A stretch of 64,000 bases of DNA from Streptomyces coacervatus. Lineage in GTDB: Bacteria; Actinomycetota; Actinomycetes; Streptomycetales; Streptomycetaceae. The stretch spans positions 62,001-126,000 of the forward strand of contig NZ_JARHTP010000007.1 of the NCBI RefSeq assembly GCF_029223485.1. Reading direction: 5' to 3'. Below, one piece after another: positions 44,576 through 56,074 of the stretch. The position numbers were made by a program, and so were the translations under genes. The number at the start of each line of letters is the position of its first letter. The first letter of the stretch is position 1. The notes below the pieces were generated by a model, which was not told where the DNA came from, did no database searches, and was given only the letters and a program-made list of their open reading frames with translations.

Positions 44576-45754
44576 CTGACGCTTCACTCTTTCCCAACTG
44601 ATGATCTTCCTCCAGGATGGCCGGTTGATCTGGTCGTAGCGGAACTGACCAGGCTGATCGATGCGGCGGTTTGTGACACCGCGCGGGCGGAAGCCTCGGA
44701 TCTGTGGGCACGAGAGGTCACGCATTTCCTGTACGAGGTCTTCGGAGAAACGGCGCTCCAGGACTGGACCGTCACTCGGGCGGTCGGCGCCTGCAACTAC
44801 CGGGGGCTCTCTCCGGACCCACAGGTGGAGTGGTTGCGGGACCTGCGTGAAGCCGTGGTCACCATCCCGGAGCGACGGTCTCGCCCGGCCTACTGGACGC
44901 AGCGAAGCTCCACGGGCGGTTCGCGTGCGCTGGGGTTGAGGGAGACCGCAGCTGCGGTGGCGGACACCGTTGAGGATCTCGCACAGTCGGGCTATCTGGT
45001 GTGGGCGTTCGGCCAGGACTGTGTGGACCGTTTCGTGGAGGGCGAGTTGGGGGCGGACCCGGCGAGCCGGGTGCACGAGGTGCTGGGGCGCTCGGGACTC
45101 TGGCCGATCAGGACCTGTCACGCGTCCTACTCGGTGGACGACCTTGCGGACATGATCGAATTTCTGGCGGACCACGTACGCCGTCCGACTCGGTCGGACC
45201 TGCATGACTATGCGGATTGCGGTCGTCATTTCAGCGGGTTCGACCCGGAGCGTGGAGCGCAGGTCTACAGGGTGAGGATCAACGCCGTGCTGAGGAGAAG
45301 CGACCTGAGACTGGAGCTTGCGGAGAACGGCCGGATCCAGGCGATCGTTCCGCCCGGTCTCCGGGATCTTGTCGACGTATCCCTGACCACGGCCTCGGTC
45401 CACACGGCGGACGCGGAAGAACTCGCCCATGCCGTCGAGCTGTTCCGCGCCCGTGATACCACGGCTCTTGACCGGAGGCATGCCGTCATCGCTCTCGCCG
45501 GCATTCTGGAACGGCGTCGAGGCTTGGTGTCGGAGCGGCTGCTCACCAAAGACGCCGGGTCGCTCTTCCAGATAGCCAATAACTACGGCATCCGGCACCA
45601 GAAGGCCGACCAGCTGACCCAGTACGACCCGGACCTCTATTTGGAGTGGGTTTTCTTTCTCTTCCTTAGTGTCATCCATCTGACCAACCGCATCGCCACC
45701 GAGCAGGCGAAAGTGGACTTGGACACCCGTGCCGCAACGGACCCTTCCCCATGA
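44576..45754 (+). CDS. Hypothetical protein of the helicase operon (392 aa, probable CTG start)
   Basis: Coding text runs well upstream of the first GTG (44825): LPPGWPVDLVVAELTRLIDA, EVTHFLYEVFGETALQDWTV, so the start must be earlier, yet no ATG, GTG or TTG exists in frame after the stop at 44518. CTG 44576, 9 nt after AAGGAG, is the best candidate (CTG 44567 is second). The C-terminal part (ERLLTKDAGSLFQIANNYGI, RHQKADQLTQYD, LEWVFFLFLSVIHLTNRIA) is helical, with a long hydrophobic stretch. No confident family; a HEPN-like helical fold is conceivable but not shown. Last gene of the block before a terminator. Confidence 0.6.
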   Translation: MTLHSFPTDDLPPGWPVDLVVAELTRLIDAAVCDTARAEASDLWAREVTHFLYEVFGETALQDWTVTRAVGACNYRGLSPDPQVEWLRDLREAVVTIPERRSRPAYWTQRSSTGGSRALGLRETAAAVADTVEDLAQSGYLVWAFGQDCVDRFVEGELGADPASRVHEVLGRSGLWPIRTCHASYSVDDLADMIEFLADHVRRPTRSDLHDYADCGRHFSGFDPERGAQVYRVRINAVLRRSDLRLELAENGRIQAIVPPGLRDLVDVSLTTASVHTADAEELAHAVELFRARDTTALDRRHAVIALAGILERRRGLVSERLLTKDAGSLFQIANNYGIRHQKADQLTQYDPDLYLEWVFFLFLSVIHLTNRIATEQAKVDLDTRAATDPSP

Positions 45755-45757
45755 GGA

Positions 45758-45788
45758 CACGTCTGCACCGCGGGGCGGTGCAGACGTG
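45758..45788. terminator. Bidirectional terminator
   Basis: CACGTCTGCACCG and its exact complement CGGTGCAGACGTG with a 5-nt loop, in the gap between the converging 392-aa gene and murA-like gene. Confidence 0.75.
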
Positions 45789-45825
45789 CCGTCGATGGTG
45801 CGTGGGCGCCGAAGGCATCAACCTC

Positions 45826-47355
45826 TCAGATGTCCCGAAAGATCTCGATCTGCGCCCCGATCGTGTTCAGCCGCTCGGCGAGATCCTCATAACCGCGGTT
45901 GATGACATACACGTTGCGCAGCACGGACGTGCCGTCGGCCGCCATCATCGCCAGCAGGACGACCACGGCGGGCCGCAGGGCCGGCGGGCACATCATCTCG
46001 GCGGCGCGCCAGCGGGTGGGGCCCTCCACCAACACCCGGTGCGGGTCGAGGAGTTGGAGGCGGCCGCCGAGACGGTTCAGATCCGTCAGGTAGATCGCGC
46101 GGTTGTCGTAGACCCAGTCGTGGATCAGCGTCTTGCCCTGTGCGACGGCGGCGATGGCAGCGAAGAACGGGACGTTGTCGATGTTCAGACCCGGGAACGG
46201 CATCGGGTGGATCTTGTCGATCGGCGCCTCCAGCTTGGAGGGCCGGACGGTGAGGTCCACCAGTCGCGTACGGCCGTTGTCCGCGAAGTACTCGGGCGTA
46301 CGATCGTGGTCGAGCCCCATCTCCTCCAGGACCGCCAGCTCGATCTCCAGGAACTCGATCGGCACGCGACGCACCGTCAGCTCCGACTCCGTCACCACCG
46401 CGGCGGCCAGCAGGCTCATCGCCTCGACCGGGTCCTCGGAGGGCGAGTAGTCCACGTCGGTGTCGATCTGCGGCACGCCGTGCACGGTGAGGGTCGTCGT
46501 ACCGATGCCCTCGACCTTGACGCCGAGCGCCTCCAGGAAGAAGCACAGGTCCTGGACCATGTAGTTGGAGGACGCGTTGCGGATGACGGTGACCCCGTCG
46601 GACCGGGCGGCGGCGAGCAGCGCGTTCTCGGTGACGGTGTCCCCGCGCTCGGTCAGCACGATCGGCCGGTCGGGCCGCACGGTCGGGTCGACCAGGGCGT
46701 GGTACTGCCCCTCGGTGGCGGTGATGTCCAGCCCGAACCGGCGCAGCGCGATCATGTGCGGCTCGATGGTCCGCGTGCCGAGGTCGCAACCGCCCGCGTA
46801 CGGCAGCTTGAAGCGGTCCATGCGGTGCAGCAGCGGGCCGAAGAACATGATGATGGACCGGGTCCGTACGGCGGCGTCGGCGTCGATGGCCGCCATGTCC
46901 AGATCGGCGGGCGGCACGATCTCCAGGTCGACGCCGTCGTTGATCCAGCGGGTGCGCACACCGATGGAGTTCAGTACCTCGAGGAGCCGGTAGACCTCCT
47001 CGATCCGCGCCACCCGGCGCAGCACCGTGCGCCCCTTGTTGAGCAGTGACGCGCACAGCAGCGCGACACAGGCGTTCTTGCTCGTCTTGACGTCGATGGC
47101 ACCGGACAGCCGGCGGCCGCCGACCACCCGCAGATGCATCGGGCCCGCATAGCCCAACGAGACGATTTCGCTCTCCAGGGCTTCACCGATTCGGGCGATC
47201 ATCTCAAGGCTGATGTTCTGGTTACCGCGCTCGATGCGGTTGACGGCACTCTGGCTGGTGCCCAGCGCCTCCGCGAGCTGTGCCTGTGTCCAGCCCCGGT
47301 GCTGCCGGGCGTCACGGATGAGCTTGCCGATGCGTACGAGGTAGTCGTCTGCCAT
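45826..47355 (-). CDS. XRE-HTH fused to MurA-type UDP-GlcNAc 1-carboxyvinyltransferase
   Basis: A 509-aa protein from ATG 47355. Residues 6-65 are an XRE helix-turn-helix (IRDARQHRGWTQAQLAEALG, TSQSAVNRIERG). Residues 72-509 form an EPSP-synthase fold: LRVVGGRRLSGAIDVKTSKN, and Cys190 in YAGGCDLGTRTIEPH aligned with the enolpyruvate-accepting Cys of MurA; several other MurA loops diverge. Known: HTH-fused MurA homologues occur throughout Streptomyces in addition to the housekeeping MurA. It might link peptidoglycan precursor sensing to transcription, or act on another nucleotide sugar. Divergent from acnA. Confidence 0.85.
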   Translation of the reverse strand: MADDYLVRIGKLIRDARQHRGWTQAQLAEALGTSQSAVNRIERGNQNISLEMIARIGEALESEIVSLGYAGPMHLRVVGGRRLSGAIDVKTSKNACVALLCASLLNKGRTVLRRVARIEEVYRLLEVLNSIGVRTRWINDGVDLEIVPPADLDMAAIDADAAVRTRSIIMFFGPLLHRMDRFKLPYAGGCDLGTRTIEPHMIALRRFGLDITATEGQYHALVDPTVRPDRPIVLTERGDTVTENALLAAARSDGVTVIRNASSNYMVQDLCFFLEALGVKVEGIGTTTLTVHGVPQIDTDVDYSPSEDPVEAMSLLAAAVVTESELTVRRVPIEFLEIELAVLEEMGLDHDRTPEYFADNGRTRLVDLTVRPSKLEAPIDKIHPMPFPGLNIDNVPFFAAIAAVAQGKTLIHDWVYDNRAIYLTDLNRLGGRLQLLDPHRVLVEGPTRWRAAEMMCPPALRPAVVVLLAMMAADGTSVLRNVYVINRGYEDLAERLNTIGAQIEIFRDI

Positions 47356-47564
47356 GAGGCTGAGGGTATCTCAGATATGAGATGAGGCGCGTGTGGCGGG
47401 TCCATTCGGGTGACGGGCCGTCAATGTCGCCCTGCGGTACGGCGGCGAGGTGGGCGCCCGCGCCAAATGTCCCGTTCCGCCGGATAATCACCTGGCAGGG
47501 CCAGTCGTGTGGGGCGTCACAAACGGAAGCCGGGCATGACCATCCAGCCCCCGTGTACTAGAGT
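47356..47564. other. Divergent intergenic region murA-like / acnA
   Basis: No gene seen. TAGAGT near 47559 may be a -10 for acnA, partly overlapping the palindrome at 47565. Confidence 0.3.
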
Positions 47565-47582
47565 TATCTCGACATCGAGATA
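47565..47582. promoter_or_regulatory. Perfect palindromic operator upstream of aconitase
   Basis: TATCTCGACATCGAGATA: arms of 8 bp, spacer CA. Known: the MarR-family regulator TamR is reported to act on the aconitase promoter in Streptomyces; this palindrome is a plausible site of that type, but the assignment is inference. Confidence 0.6.
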
Positions 47583-47623
47583 TCTGCCGAGGAGCACCAC
47601 AGCCGCACGCAGCCATCGGGTCT

Positions 47624-47642
47624 GGCAGTAAGGCTTACCTAA
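47624..47642. promoter_or_regulatory. Iron-box-like (DmdR/IdeR) site
   Basis: The right 12 bases, AGGCTTACCTAA, match the iron-box consensus TTAGGTTAGGCTNACCTAA; the left part matches poorly (about 14 of 19 overall). A further TTAGCCTTACCTTAG follows immediately. It lies 85-103 nt before the acnA start. Would couple aconitase, an Fe-S enzyme, to iron supply. Confidence 0.45.
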
Positions 47643-47726
47643 CTTAGCCTTACCTTAGCGGATCGGCCAAGATGCCGTGGCGGCAGGATCGTGGTGAGTA
47701 CGCGCACATCAATGAAGGAGACTGTC

Positions 47727-50444
<2,718 letters not shown>

Positions 50445-50477
50445 GCGGTCAAGTCAGCGGCAGCGCAAGGCAGTTGA

Positions 50478-50511
50478 GGGCCGCGTCCCCGGTTCGCCGG
50501 GGGCGCGGCCC
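50478..50511 (+). terminator. acnA terminator hairpin with UUCG loop
   Basis: A 15-bp stem (one G-U pair) beginning GGGCCGCGTCCCCGG closed by the stable TTCG tetraloop, 34 nt after the acnA stop. Confidence 0.8.
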
Positions 50512-50601
50512 GCGCCGTGTCCGGCCCCGGAAATCCCAGGTCATCAGCCACCCTCAGGTGGAACACAGGGTTCCCTCAGCGGACCGGGACAGTATCGAGA
50601 C

Positions 50602-51327
50602 ATGTCAGGCATCTCTGCGTCCCGAACCGGCCGGGTCCGCGTGCTCATCGTCGACGACGAGCCCGCGCTCATCGACGTGCTCTCCGTCGCCGTCGCCGAG
50701 GCGGGCTGGCGGCCCTACCCGGCCGCCGACGGCAGGAGCGCGCTGCGGATCGCCCGCGGCTGCGCCCCGCACGCCGTCGTGCTCGACGGGATGCTGCCCG
50801 ACCTGGACGGCATCCAGGTGCTGCGCCGCCTCAGGTACGAGAACCCGAAGCTCCCCGTCCTCATGCTCACCGCCCGCGACGCCCTGGAGTACCGCATCGA
50901 CGGCCTCCACAACGGCGCCGACGACTATGTGACCAAGCCCTTCTCCCTGGAGGAGGTCGTGCTCCGGCTGCGCGGCCTGCTGCGCCGGGCCGGCACCGAG
51001 GGCACCCGGACCGACGACTCCGTACGCGTCCTCGGCGACCTCGTGCTGACCGAGGAGACCCGCGAGGTGCACCGTGCGGGCCGGGCGATCCGGCTCACGG
51101 CCAGGGAGTTCGACCTGCTCAGCCTGCTGCTGAACCACCCGCGCCAGGTGCTCGGCAAGAGCCGGATCCTCGACCATGTGTGGAACAGCTCCTTCGACGG
51201 CGGCGGCAACCTCGTCGAGGTGTACATCTCCAGCCTGCGCCGGAAGATCGACCGGGGCCGGGCGCCGATGATCCACACCGTACGGGGGATGGGGTACACC
51301 ATCAGGCCCGCGGAGGACGGCAGATGA
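50602..51327 (+). CDS. OmpR-family response regulator
   Basis: A 241-aa two-domain regulator. Receiver: acidic pair IVDDE (about 18-20), phospho-acceptor Asp62 in VLDGMLPDLDG, Lys112 in DDYVTKPF. C-terminal winged helix: RLTAREFDLLSLLLNHPRQV, FDGGGNLVEVYISSLRRKID and TVRGMGYTIRP. Overlaps the sensor kinase by 4 nt. Stimulus unknown. Confidence 0.93.
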   Translation: MSGISASRTGRVRVLIVDDEPALIDVLSVAVAEAGWRPYPAADGRSALRIARGCAPHAVVLDGMLPDLDGIQVLRRLRYENPKLPVLMLTARDALEYRIDGLHNGADDYVTKPFSLEEVVLRLRGLLRRAGTEGTRTDDSVRVLGDLVLTEETREVHRAGRAIRLTAREFDLLSLLLNHPRQVLGKSRILDHVWNSSFDGGGNLVEVYISSLRRKIDRGRAPMIHTVRGMGYTIRPAEDGR

Positions 51328-52832
51328 GCGCCCGCCCGGTCGGCCGCTCCCTGCGGACCCGGCTGCTGCTCTTCGTCTCGGCCACGCTCGTCGTGGTGTG
51401 CGCGGCGATGACGTTCACCACCGCCGTGGTCCAACGGTCCTCCCTCATGGGCGAGTTGGACGGTCGCGTCACCAATGCCGCCGAGCGCAGCCTCGGCGGG
51501 GCCGCTCTGCACCGGGACGACGAGGCGAACCTCTCCTTCCTCACCGAGAACGGCCACCCCGTCGGCATGCTCGCCGCCCGGCTCGACAAGCACGGCACGG
51601 TCGTGTCCGCGGCCGTCGTCAGCCAGGACGCCCCGCCGCAGAACCTGACCGCCGCCCAGCGCACCGCCCTGAAGGGCATTCCGGCCAACGCCTCCGAACA
51701 CACCGTCACGGTCCCCGGGCTCGGCACCTACCGGATCAGCGGGCTCGACTCGGACGGGATCCGCGTCCTCGCCGGGCTCCCCATGGACGACGTACAGGAC
51801 ATGATCGACTCACTGGTCGAGGCCGAGGCGCTCGTCGCGGCCGCCGGCCTCGCCGTCGCGGGCATCGTCTGCGCCGTGGTCATACGACGCCAACTGCGCC
51901 CCCTCGGCCGGGTCGCCGCCACCGCGGTCGAGGTCTCCCGCGCCCCGCTCGGCCGCGGCGAGGTCACCGGACTCACCCGCGTTCCCGCCCGCGACACCGA
52001 CCCCGGCAGCGAGGTCGGCCAGGTCGGCGCCGCCCTCAACCGGATGATCGACCATGTCGAGTCCTCCCTCGACGAACGCCGACGCAGCGAGGAGCAGGTC
52101 CGCCGCAGCGAGGAACGCATGCGGCGCTTCCTGGCCGACGCCAGCCATGAACTGCGTACGCCGCTGGCCTCGATCGCGGGCTATGCGGAACTGATGAACC
52201 GCGGCACGGACCGGATCGAGCCGGTGCTGGCCTGGCGCCGGGTGTCGGCGGAGTCGGCGCGGATGACGGGCCTGGTGGAGGATCTGCTCCTGCTCGCCCG
52301 CCTCGACGAGGGCCGACCCCTTCAGTCCGCGGAGGTCGACCTCGCGGCCGTGGTCGCCGAGGCCCTCTGGGACGCACGAGCGGCAGGCAGCGGCCACGAC
52401 TGGCAACTCACCCTGTCCCTCGACGAGGCCCCGGCCCTGGTCGCCGGTGACGAGGCACGGCTCCATCAGGTGGTGTCCAACCTGTTGGCCAATGCGCGTA
52501 TGCACACGCCCGCCGGTACGACGGTGGTGGCGGAGGTGGAGGCGACGCCCGAGCGGTGTGTCATACGGGTCCGGGACAACGGACCGGGCATCCCGCCGGC
52601 ACTTCTCCCCAGGGTCTTCGAACGGTTCACCCGGGCCGACGCCTCCCGCAGCCGCGCACAGGGCAAGGAGGGCGGCTCCGGGCTGGGGCTGGCCATTGCG
52701 GCGGCGATCACGGGGGCGCACGGAGGACGCATCGCGGTGGACAGCGTTCCCGGCCGTACGGAGTTCACGATCGAATTGCCGCCGGTGGGCGAGACGGCAC
52801 GGGCGGCCACCACCTTTTCCATTGGGGCGTAA
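51324..52832 (+). CDS. Sensor histidine kinase
   Basis: A 502-aa membrane kinase from ATG 51324. TM1 is RLLLFVSATLVVVCAAMTF; an extracytoplasmic region of about 125 residues (AERSLGGAALHRDDEANL) precedes TM2 (LVAAAGLAVAGIVCAVVI). Then HAMP, the H box ADASHELRTPLASIAGY with His275, N box QVVSNLLANARMHTPAG, G boxes DNGPGIPPAL and GGSGLGLAIAAA. Partner of the upstream OmpR regulator. Confidence 0.93.
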   Translation: MSARPVGRSLRTRLLLFVSATLVVVCAAMTFTTAVVQRSSLMGELDGRVTNAAERSLGGAALHRDDEANLSFLTENGHPVGMLAARLDKHGTVVSAAVVSQDAPPQNLTAAQRTALKGIPANASEHTVTVPGLGTYRISGLDSDGIRVLAGLPMDDVQDMIDSLVEAEALVAAAGLAVAGIVCAVVIRRQLRPLGRVAATAVEVSRAPLGRGEVTGLTRVPARDTDPGSEVGQVGAALNRMIDHVESSLDERRRSEEQVRRSEERMRRFLADASHELRTPLASIAGYAELMNRGTDRIEPVLAWRRVSAESARMTGLVEDLLLLARLDEGRPLQSAEVDLAAVVAEALWDARAAGSGHDWQLTLSLDEAPALVAGDEARLHQVVSNLLANARMHTPAGTTVVAEVEATPERCVIRVRDNGPGIPPALLPRVFERFTRADASRSRAQGKEGGSGLGLAIAAAITGAHGGRIAVDSVPGRTEFTIELPPVGETARAATTFSIGA

Positions 52833-52907
52833 AAAGCGCGCGCAGGAGAATATCATAGAGCGCCCTTTCTTTGCAAGGATTGCCGCGCGTTGGCGGTGAT
52901 TGGCTGA

Positions 52908-52925
52908 AATCATTGGTCAATGATT
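52908..52925. promoter_or_regulatory. Inverted repeat upstream of the LAL regulator
   Basis: AATCATT-ggtc-AATGATT, exact, in an AT-richer 189-nt intergenic region, 97-114 nt before the regulator ATG. Candidate operator. Confidence 0.4.
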
Positions 52926-53021
52926 AGTTGTTGCTTCGTTCAAGCATCTGAGTAGGTTACGGTTGGGTAGCCGGGGCCGTGTGAGGGTGTGAGATGAGGT
53001 AAAGAATGACTTGGGGGAGTA

Positions 53022-55631
53022 ATGGCAGGATGCGTCGACGGGGCGTTATTACTGGGCCGCAGTCGCCAATGGGAAAGCATTGAGAAGTTCCTCGCCGAAA
53101 GTTCCGGCGACCATGGAAATGTTCTGACCCTCGAGGGACCGGCCGGAACGGGCAGGACCCGATTGCTCCAGGACGCGGAACGGCTCGCCGCCGATCTCGG
53201 GTTCGTCACCGCCTCGTTCTCTCTGCCCTCCTGCGAAGGTTCGGCGGACGAACTGGGGCTCAAGTCTTTTCTGGTCGAACTGGAATCCGGATCCCGCACA
53301 ACCTCGGAGCGTCTCCTGGTCGTGGTGGACGACTTCCACCAAGCGACCGATGCCGTGGTCGACTCCGTGCTCTCGGTGCGTGCCCGGCGCAGCCATCCGC
53401 ATGTGGCCTGGCTGCTGGCGCTGCGCCCGCGGTGCGGCAGCCGGTCCGCGAAGCGGCTCCTCAGCCACGGCCGCGGTGTGACGCGCGTTGAACTGGAGCC
53501 GCTGTCGGACGAGGAGGCCATCGAACTGGCCGCCGAACTGCTGGGCGCGGACCCCGCCGCCGAGATCATTTCCATGATCAAGGACGCCGGCGGCAACCCG
53601 CTGCTCGTCACCGAACTCGTCGGCGGACTGTACGAGGAGCAGAACCTCGAGTTCCACGACGGACTGGCCTACCCCAAGGAAATTCGGACACCGCAGCGGA
53701 TCCGGGAAGTCGCCGCGCGCTGGCTGAATGAGCTGTCCGAGAAGTCGCATCAGCTCATTCAGGTCGCCGCCGCGGTGGGCGGGCCCTTTATGATCGGCGA
53801 ACTGGCCGCAGTGCAGGGTGAAACGACGGCGTCCATTCTGCCCGCCGTGAACGAGGTCATGGACGCGGGTCTTCTTGTTTTCCCCGCCGAGCAGGCCGTT
53901 TTCCAGCACGAACTGATAAGGCGGGCGACGGCGGAGGCGCTGCCCTCGGCCGTGCGGACCGCTCTGAGTGAAGAGATCTCCGCGCTGCGAAGTCACCGGC
54001 CACCGAATGCCCTCTTCGCCTCGGAGTTCCATGGATCTCCCGGCGCGGCCACGGTGAAGACGGCGCCCGTTCACATTTCGGTACCGGCTGTCGTGCAGGA
54101 GGCCGTCGCACTGAATCCCGCCGATCGCTTCATCCCCGCGCTGCTGCTGGCCCGAAGCACCCGCGACGAGCCGCTGCCGCTGGGACTCGCCGAGGAGATC
54201 CGGGGCGAACTCACCCGGACCCTGGCGGACGTCCACGCCGCCGCGCCGACGGAGGTCGACAAGGCGGCCCGCCGGGTCGTCTCGCTCCTGGACGGCGACA
54301 GCGGGCGGGTACGCAGGAACGCGCAGGCGATCCTCGACTCCCACACGGGCGGCGGCAGCGACGCGGACGTGGTGACGGCCACGGCACTGATCTCCAATCT
54401 GGAATGGGCCAAAGGCGATCTCGCCGCCGGACTGCGCTGGGGCAGGCGCGCGGTGAGCCGCATCGGCGAGTTCACGCCCCCGATGTGGCGGCCGTACGTA
54501 CGGCTCGCGCTGGCCGCCAAGCTGTCCGACGTCGGGCAGTTCGACGAGGCCGAGGAGCTCATCTCCGCCGCCAGGCAGGAGGTCGACCGGGCCGGTCTCA
54601 CCGGCCACACGGCGGCGATCCTGATCACCCGAGCCAGGCTGCTGCTCCAGGCGAGCCGCCTCCAGGAGGCGCAGGACGCGGCCCAGGCCGGGCTGGACGC
54701 GGCGGTGAAGGCCGGCAGCAGCTGGGTCGTCCCCGTCGGACAGGCCGTCCTGATCCTGGTGGCCCTGCGCCGCGGCGACCTGTCCTCCGCCGCCGACTAT
54801 GTGTGGCGCACCCGCGCCGTGGTGAGCGCCGACCGGACCGTCTTCCCCTCCATCCAGTACTCCTGGGGGGAGTACCTGGTGTCCACGGCCCAACTCGCGC
54901 CGAAGCGGGCGGCGGAACTGCTCACGACCCAGTACGTGGACCTGCTGGCCCAGCCGCAGCTGTACGTGGAGGAGGTGGGAGCGGCACCCTGGCTGGTCAG
55001 GATCGCGCTCGCCGCCGACGACACGCCCCTCGCGGCGGCCGTGGTCGCCGGGGTGGAGGCGGTCGCGGCCGGCAACCCCGACTTCCCCTCGGTCGGCGTC
55101 TCGGCGGCCCATGCGCGGGGCCTGCTGGAAAAGGACACGGACGCGTTGCGCCGGGCCTCCCGGGAGCATCTCAGCCCGTGCTCGGGGGCGTTGGCGGACG
55201 AGGATCTGGGCGCGCTGCTGGCGGCGGACGAGAGCCGCGGCCGCGCCCTCGCCCTGGACCGACTGCGCTCCGCGCTGCACCGGTTCCAGCAGTTCGGGGC
55301 GAACGCGGACGCGGCCCGGGTACAGGAACTGATGAACCGTCATATCGCCTTGGCGCCGCCGCCCGCAGCCGCAGCCGCACCTGCTCCGGCACGGGCTCCG
55401 GGCCGGCGGTCCAAGGAGCCGGCGTCCCAGTGGGAGTCCCTCAGCGAGACCGAGCGGGCCATCGCCCGTCTGGTCAGCGAGGGCATGACCAATCGGCAGG
55501 TCGCCCGCCGGGTGGCGCTCTCCCCGCACACCGTCAACTACCACCTGCGGGCGATCTTCCGAAAGCTCGGCATCAATTCGCGGGTCGAAGTGACCCGTTA
55601 CGTAACCCAAGGCGTCCATGAGTCGCCGTGA
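53022..55631 (+). CDS. LAL-type LuxR-family regulator (869 aa)
   Basis: Starts at ATG 53022 after GGGGGAG. The N-terminal AAA/STAND ATPase has a P-loop GPAGTGRT (39-46) with Arg where Lys is usual, and Walker B LLVVVDDFHQ (about 98-107). A TPR-like helical middle follows, and the C-terminal LuxR helix-turn-helix is ETERAIARLVSEGMTNRQVA, SPHTVNYHLRAIFRKLGI. Known: such large regulators are common pathway-specific activators of Streptomyces biosynthetic clusters. Followed 13 nt later by the thioesterase and faces the PKS-like operon, so it probably controls it. Confidence 0.88.
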   Translation: MAGCVDGALLLGRSRQWESIEKFLAESSGDHGNVLTLEGPAGTGRTRLLQDAERLAADLGFVTASFSLPSCEGSADELGLKSFLVELESGSRTTSERLLVVVDDFHQATDAVVDSVLSVRARRSHPHVAWLLALRPRCGSRSAKRLLSHGRGVTRVELEPLSDEEAIELAAELLGADPAAEIISMIKDAGGNPLLVTELVGGLYEEQNLEFHDGLAYPKEIRTPQRIREVAARWLNELSEKSHQLIQVAAAVGGPFMIGELAAVQGETTASILPAVNEVMDAGLLVFPAEQAVFQHELIRRATAEALPSAVRTALSEEISALRSHRPPNALFASEFHGSPGAATVKTAPVHISVPAVVQEAVALNPADRFIPALLLARSTRDEPLPLGLAEEIRGELTRTLADVHAAAPTEVDKAARRVVSLLDGDSGRVRRNAQAILDSHTGGGSDADVVTATALISNLEWAKGDLAAGLRWGRRAVSRIGEFTPPMWRPYVRLALAAKLSDVGQFDEAEELISAARQEVDRAGLTGHTAAILITRARLLLQASRLQEAQDAAQAGLDAAVKAGSSWVVPVGQAVLILVALRRGDLSSAADYVWRTRAVVSADRTVFPSIQYSWGEYLVSTAQLAPKRAAELLTTQYVDLLAQPQLYVEEVGAAPWLVRIALAADDTPLAAAVVAGVEAVAAGNPDFPSVGVSAAHARGLLEKDTDALRRASREHLSPCSGALADEDLGALLAADESRGRALALDRLRSALHRFQQFGANADAARVQELMNRHIALAPPPAAAAAPAPARAPGRRSKEPASQWESLSETERAIARLVSEGMTNRQVARRVALSPHTVNYHLRAIFRKLGINSRVEVTRYVTQGVHESP

Positions 55632-55644
55632 TGAAGGGACTGGC

Positions 55645-56067
55645 ATGTCAGACCTGTTCACCGTGAGGATCACCGTCCGCGCCTACGAGACCGACGCCCA
55701 GGGACACCTCAACGGAAACATCTATCTGCAGCATGCCGAGCACGCGCGCTGGGAACTGCTGAGGGCGGCCGGAATCGAGCAGAACGCACTGCTGGCCAAG
55801 GGAGTCGGCCCGATCAACCTGGAGAGCACCATCCGCTACCGCCGGGAGGTGGTCGCGGGTGACGAGGTCGACATCACCTGCGCCTTCATCTTCGGCGAGG
55901 GCAAGTCGTTCCGGGTGGAACAGACCTTCACCCTCCCCGACGGCACCCTCGTGGCCGAGGTCTTCAACGTCGGCGGGCTGCTCGACCTGAAGGCCCGCAA
56001 ACTGGTCGCCGACCCGGCCGAATACTTCCGCTCGGTGGCCACCGACCCCGGCGTGTTCGGCCTCTGA
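55645..56067 (+). CDS. Hotdog-fold thioesterase
   Basis: A 140-aa protein from ATG 55645 (GAAGGGA upstream). The 4HBT signature is YETDAQGHLNGNIYLQHAEH, with a likely catalytic Asp in TDAQGH, then INLESTIRYRREVVAGDEV. It would release a thioester-bound acyl chain, plausibly the product of the adjacent ACP-dependent assembly line. Co-directional with the LAL regulator. Confidence 0.85.
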   Translation: MSDLFTVRITVRAYETDAQGHLNGNIYLQHAEHARWELLRAAGIEQNALLAKGVGPINLESTIRYRREVVAGDEVDITCAFIFGEGKSFRVEQTFTLPDGTLVAEVFNVGGLLDLKARKLVADPAEYFRSVATDPGVFGL

Positions 56068-56074
56068 CCCGGTT

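Noticed and set aside
50517..52832. 771-aa fused regulator-kinase
   Set aside because: The first part is an alternate frame of the response regulator; the real genes overlap by 4 nt in different frames.
53049..55673. 874-codon minus-strand frame opposite the LAL regulator
   Set aside because: Antisense shadow; the plus strand has RBS, P-loop-like and LuxR motifs.
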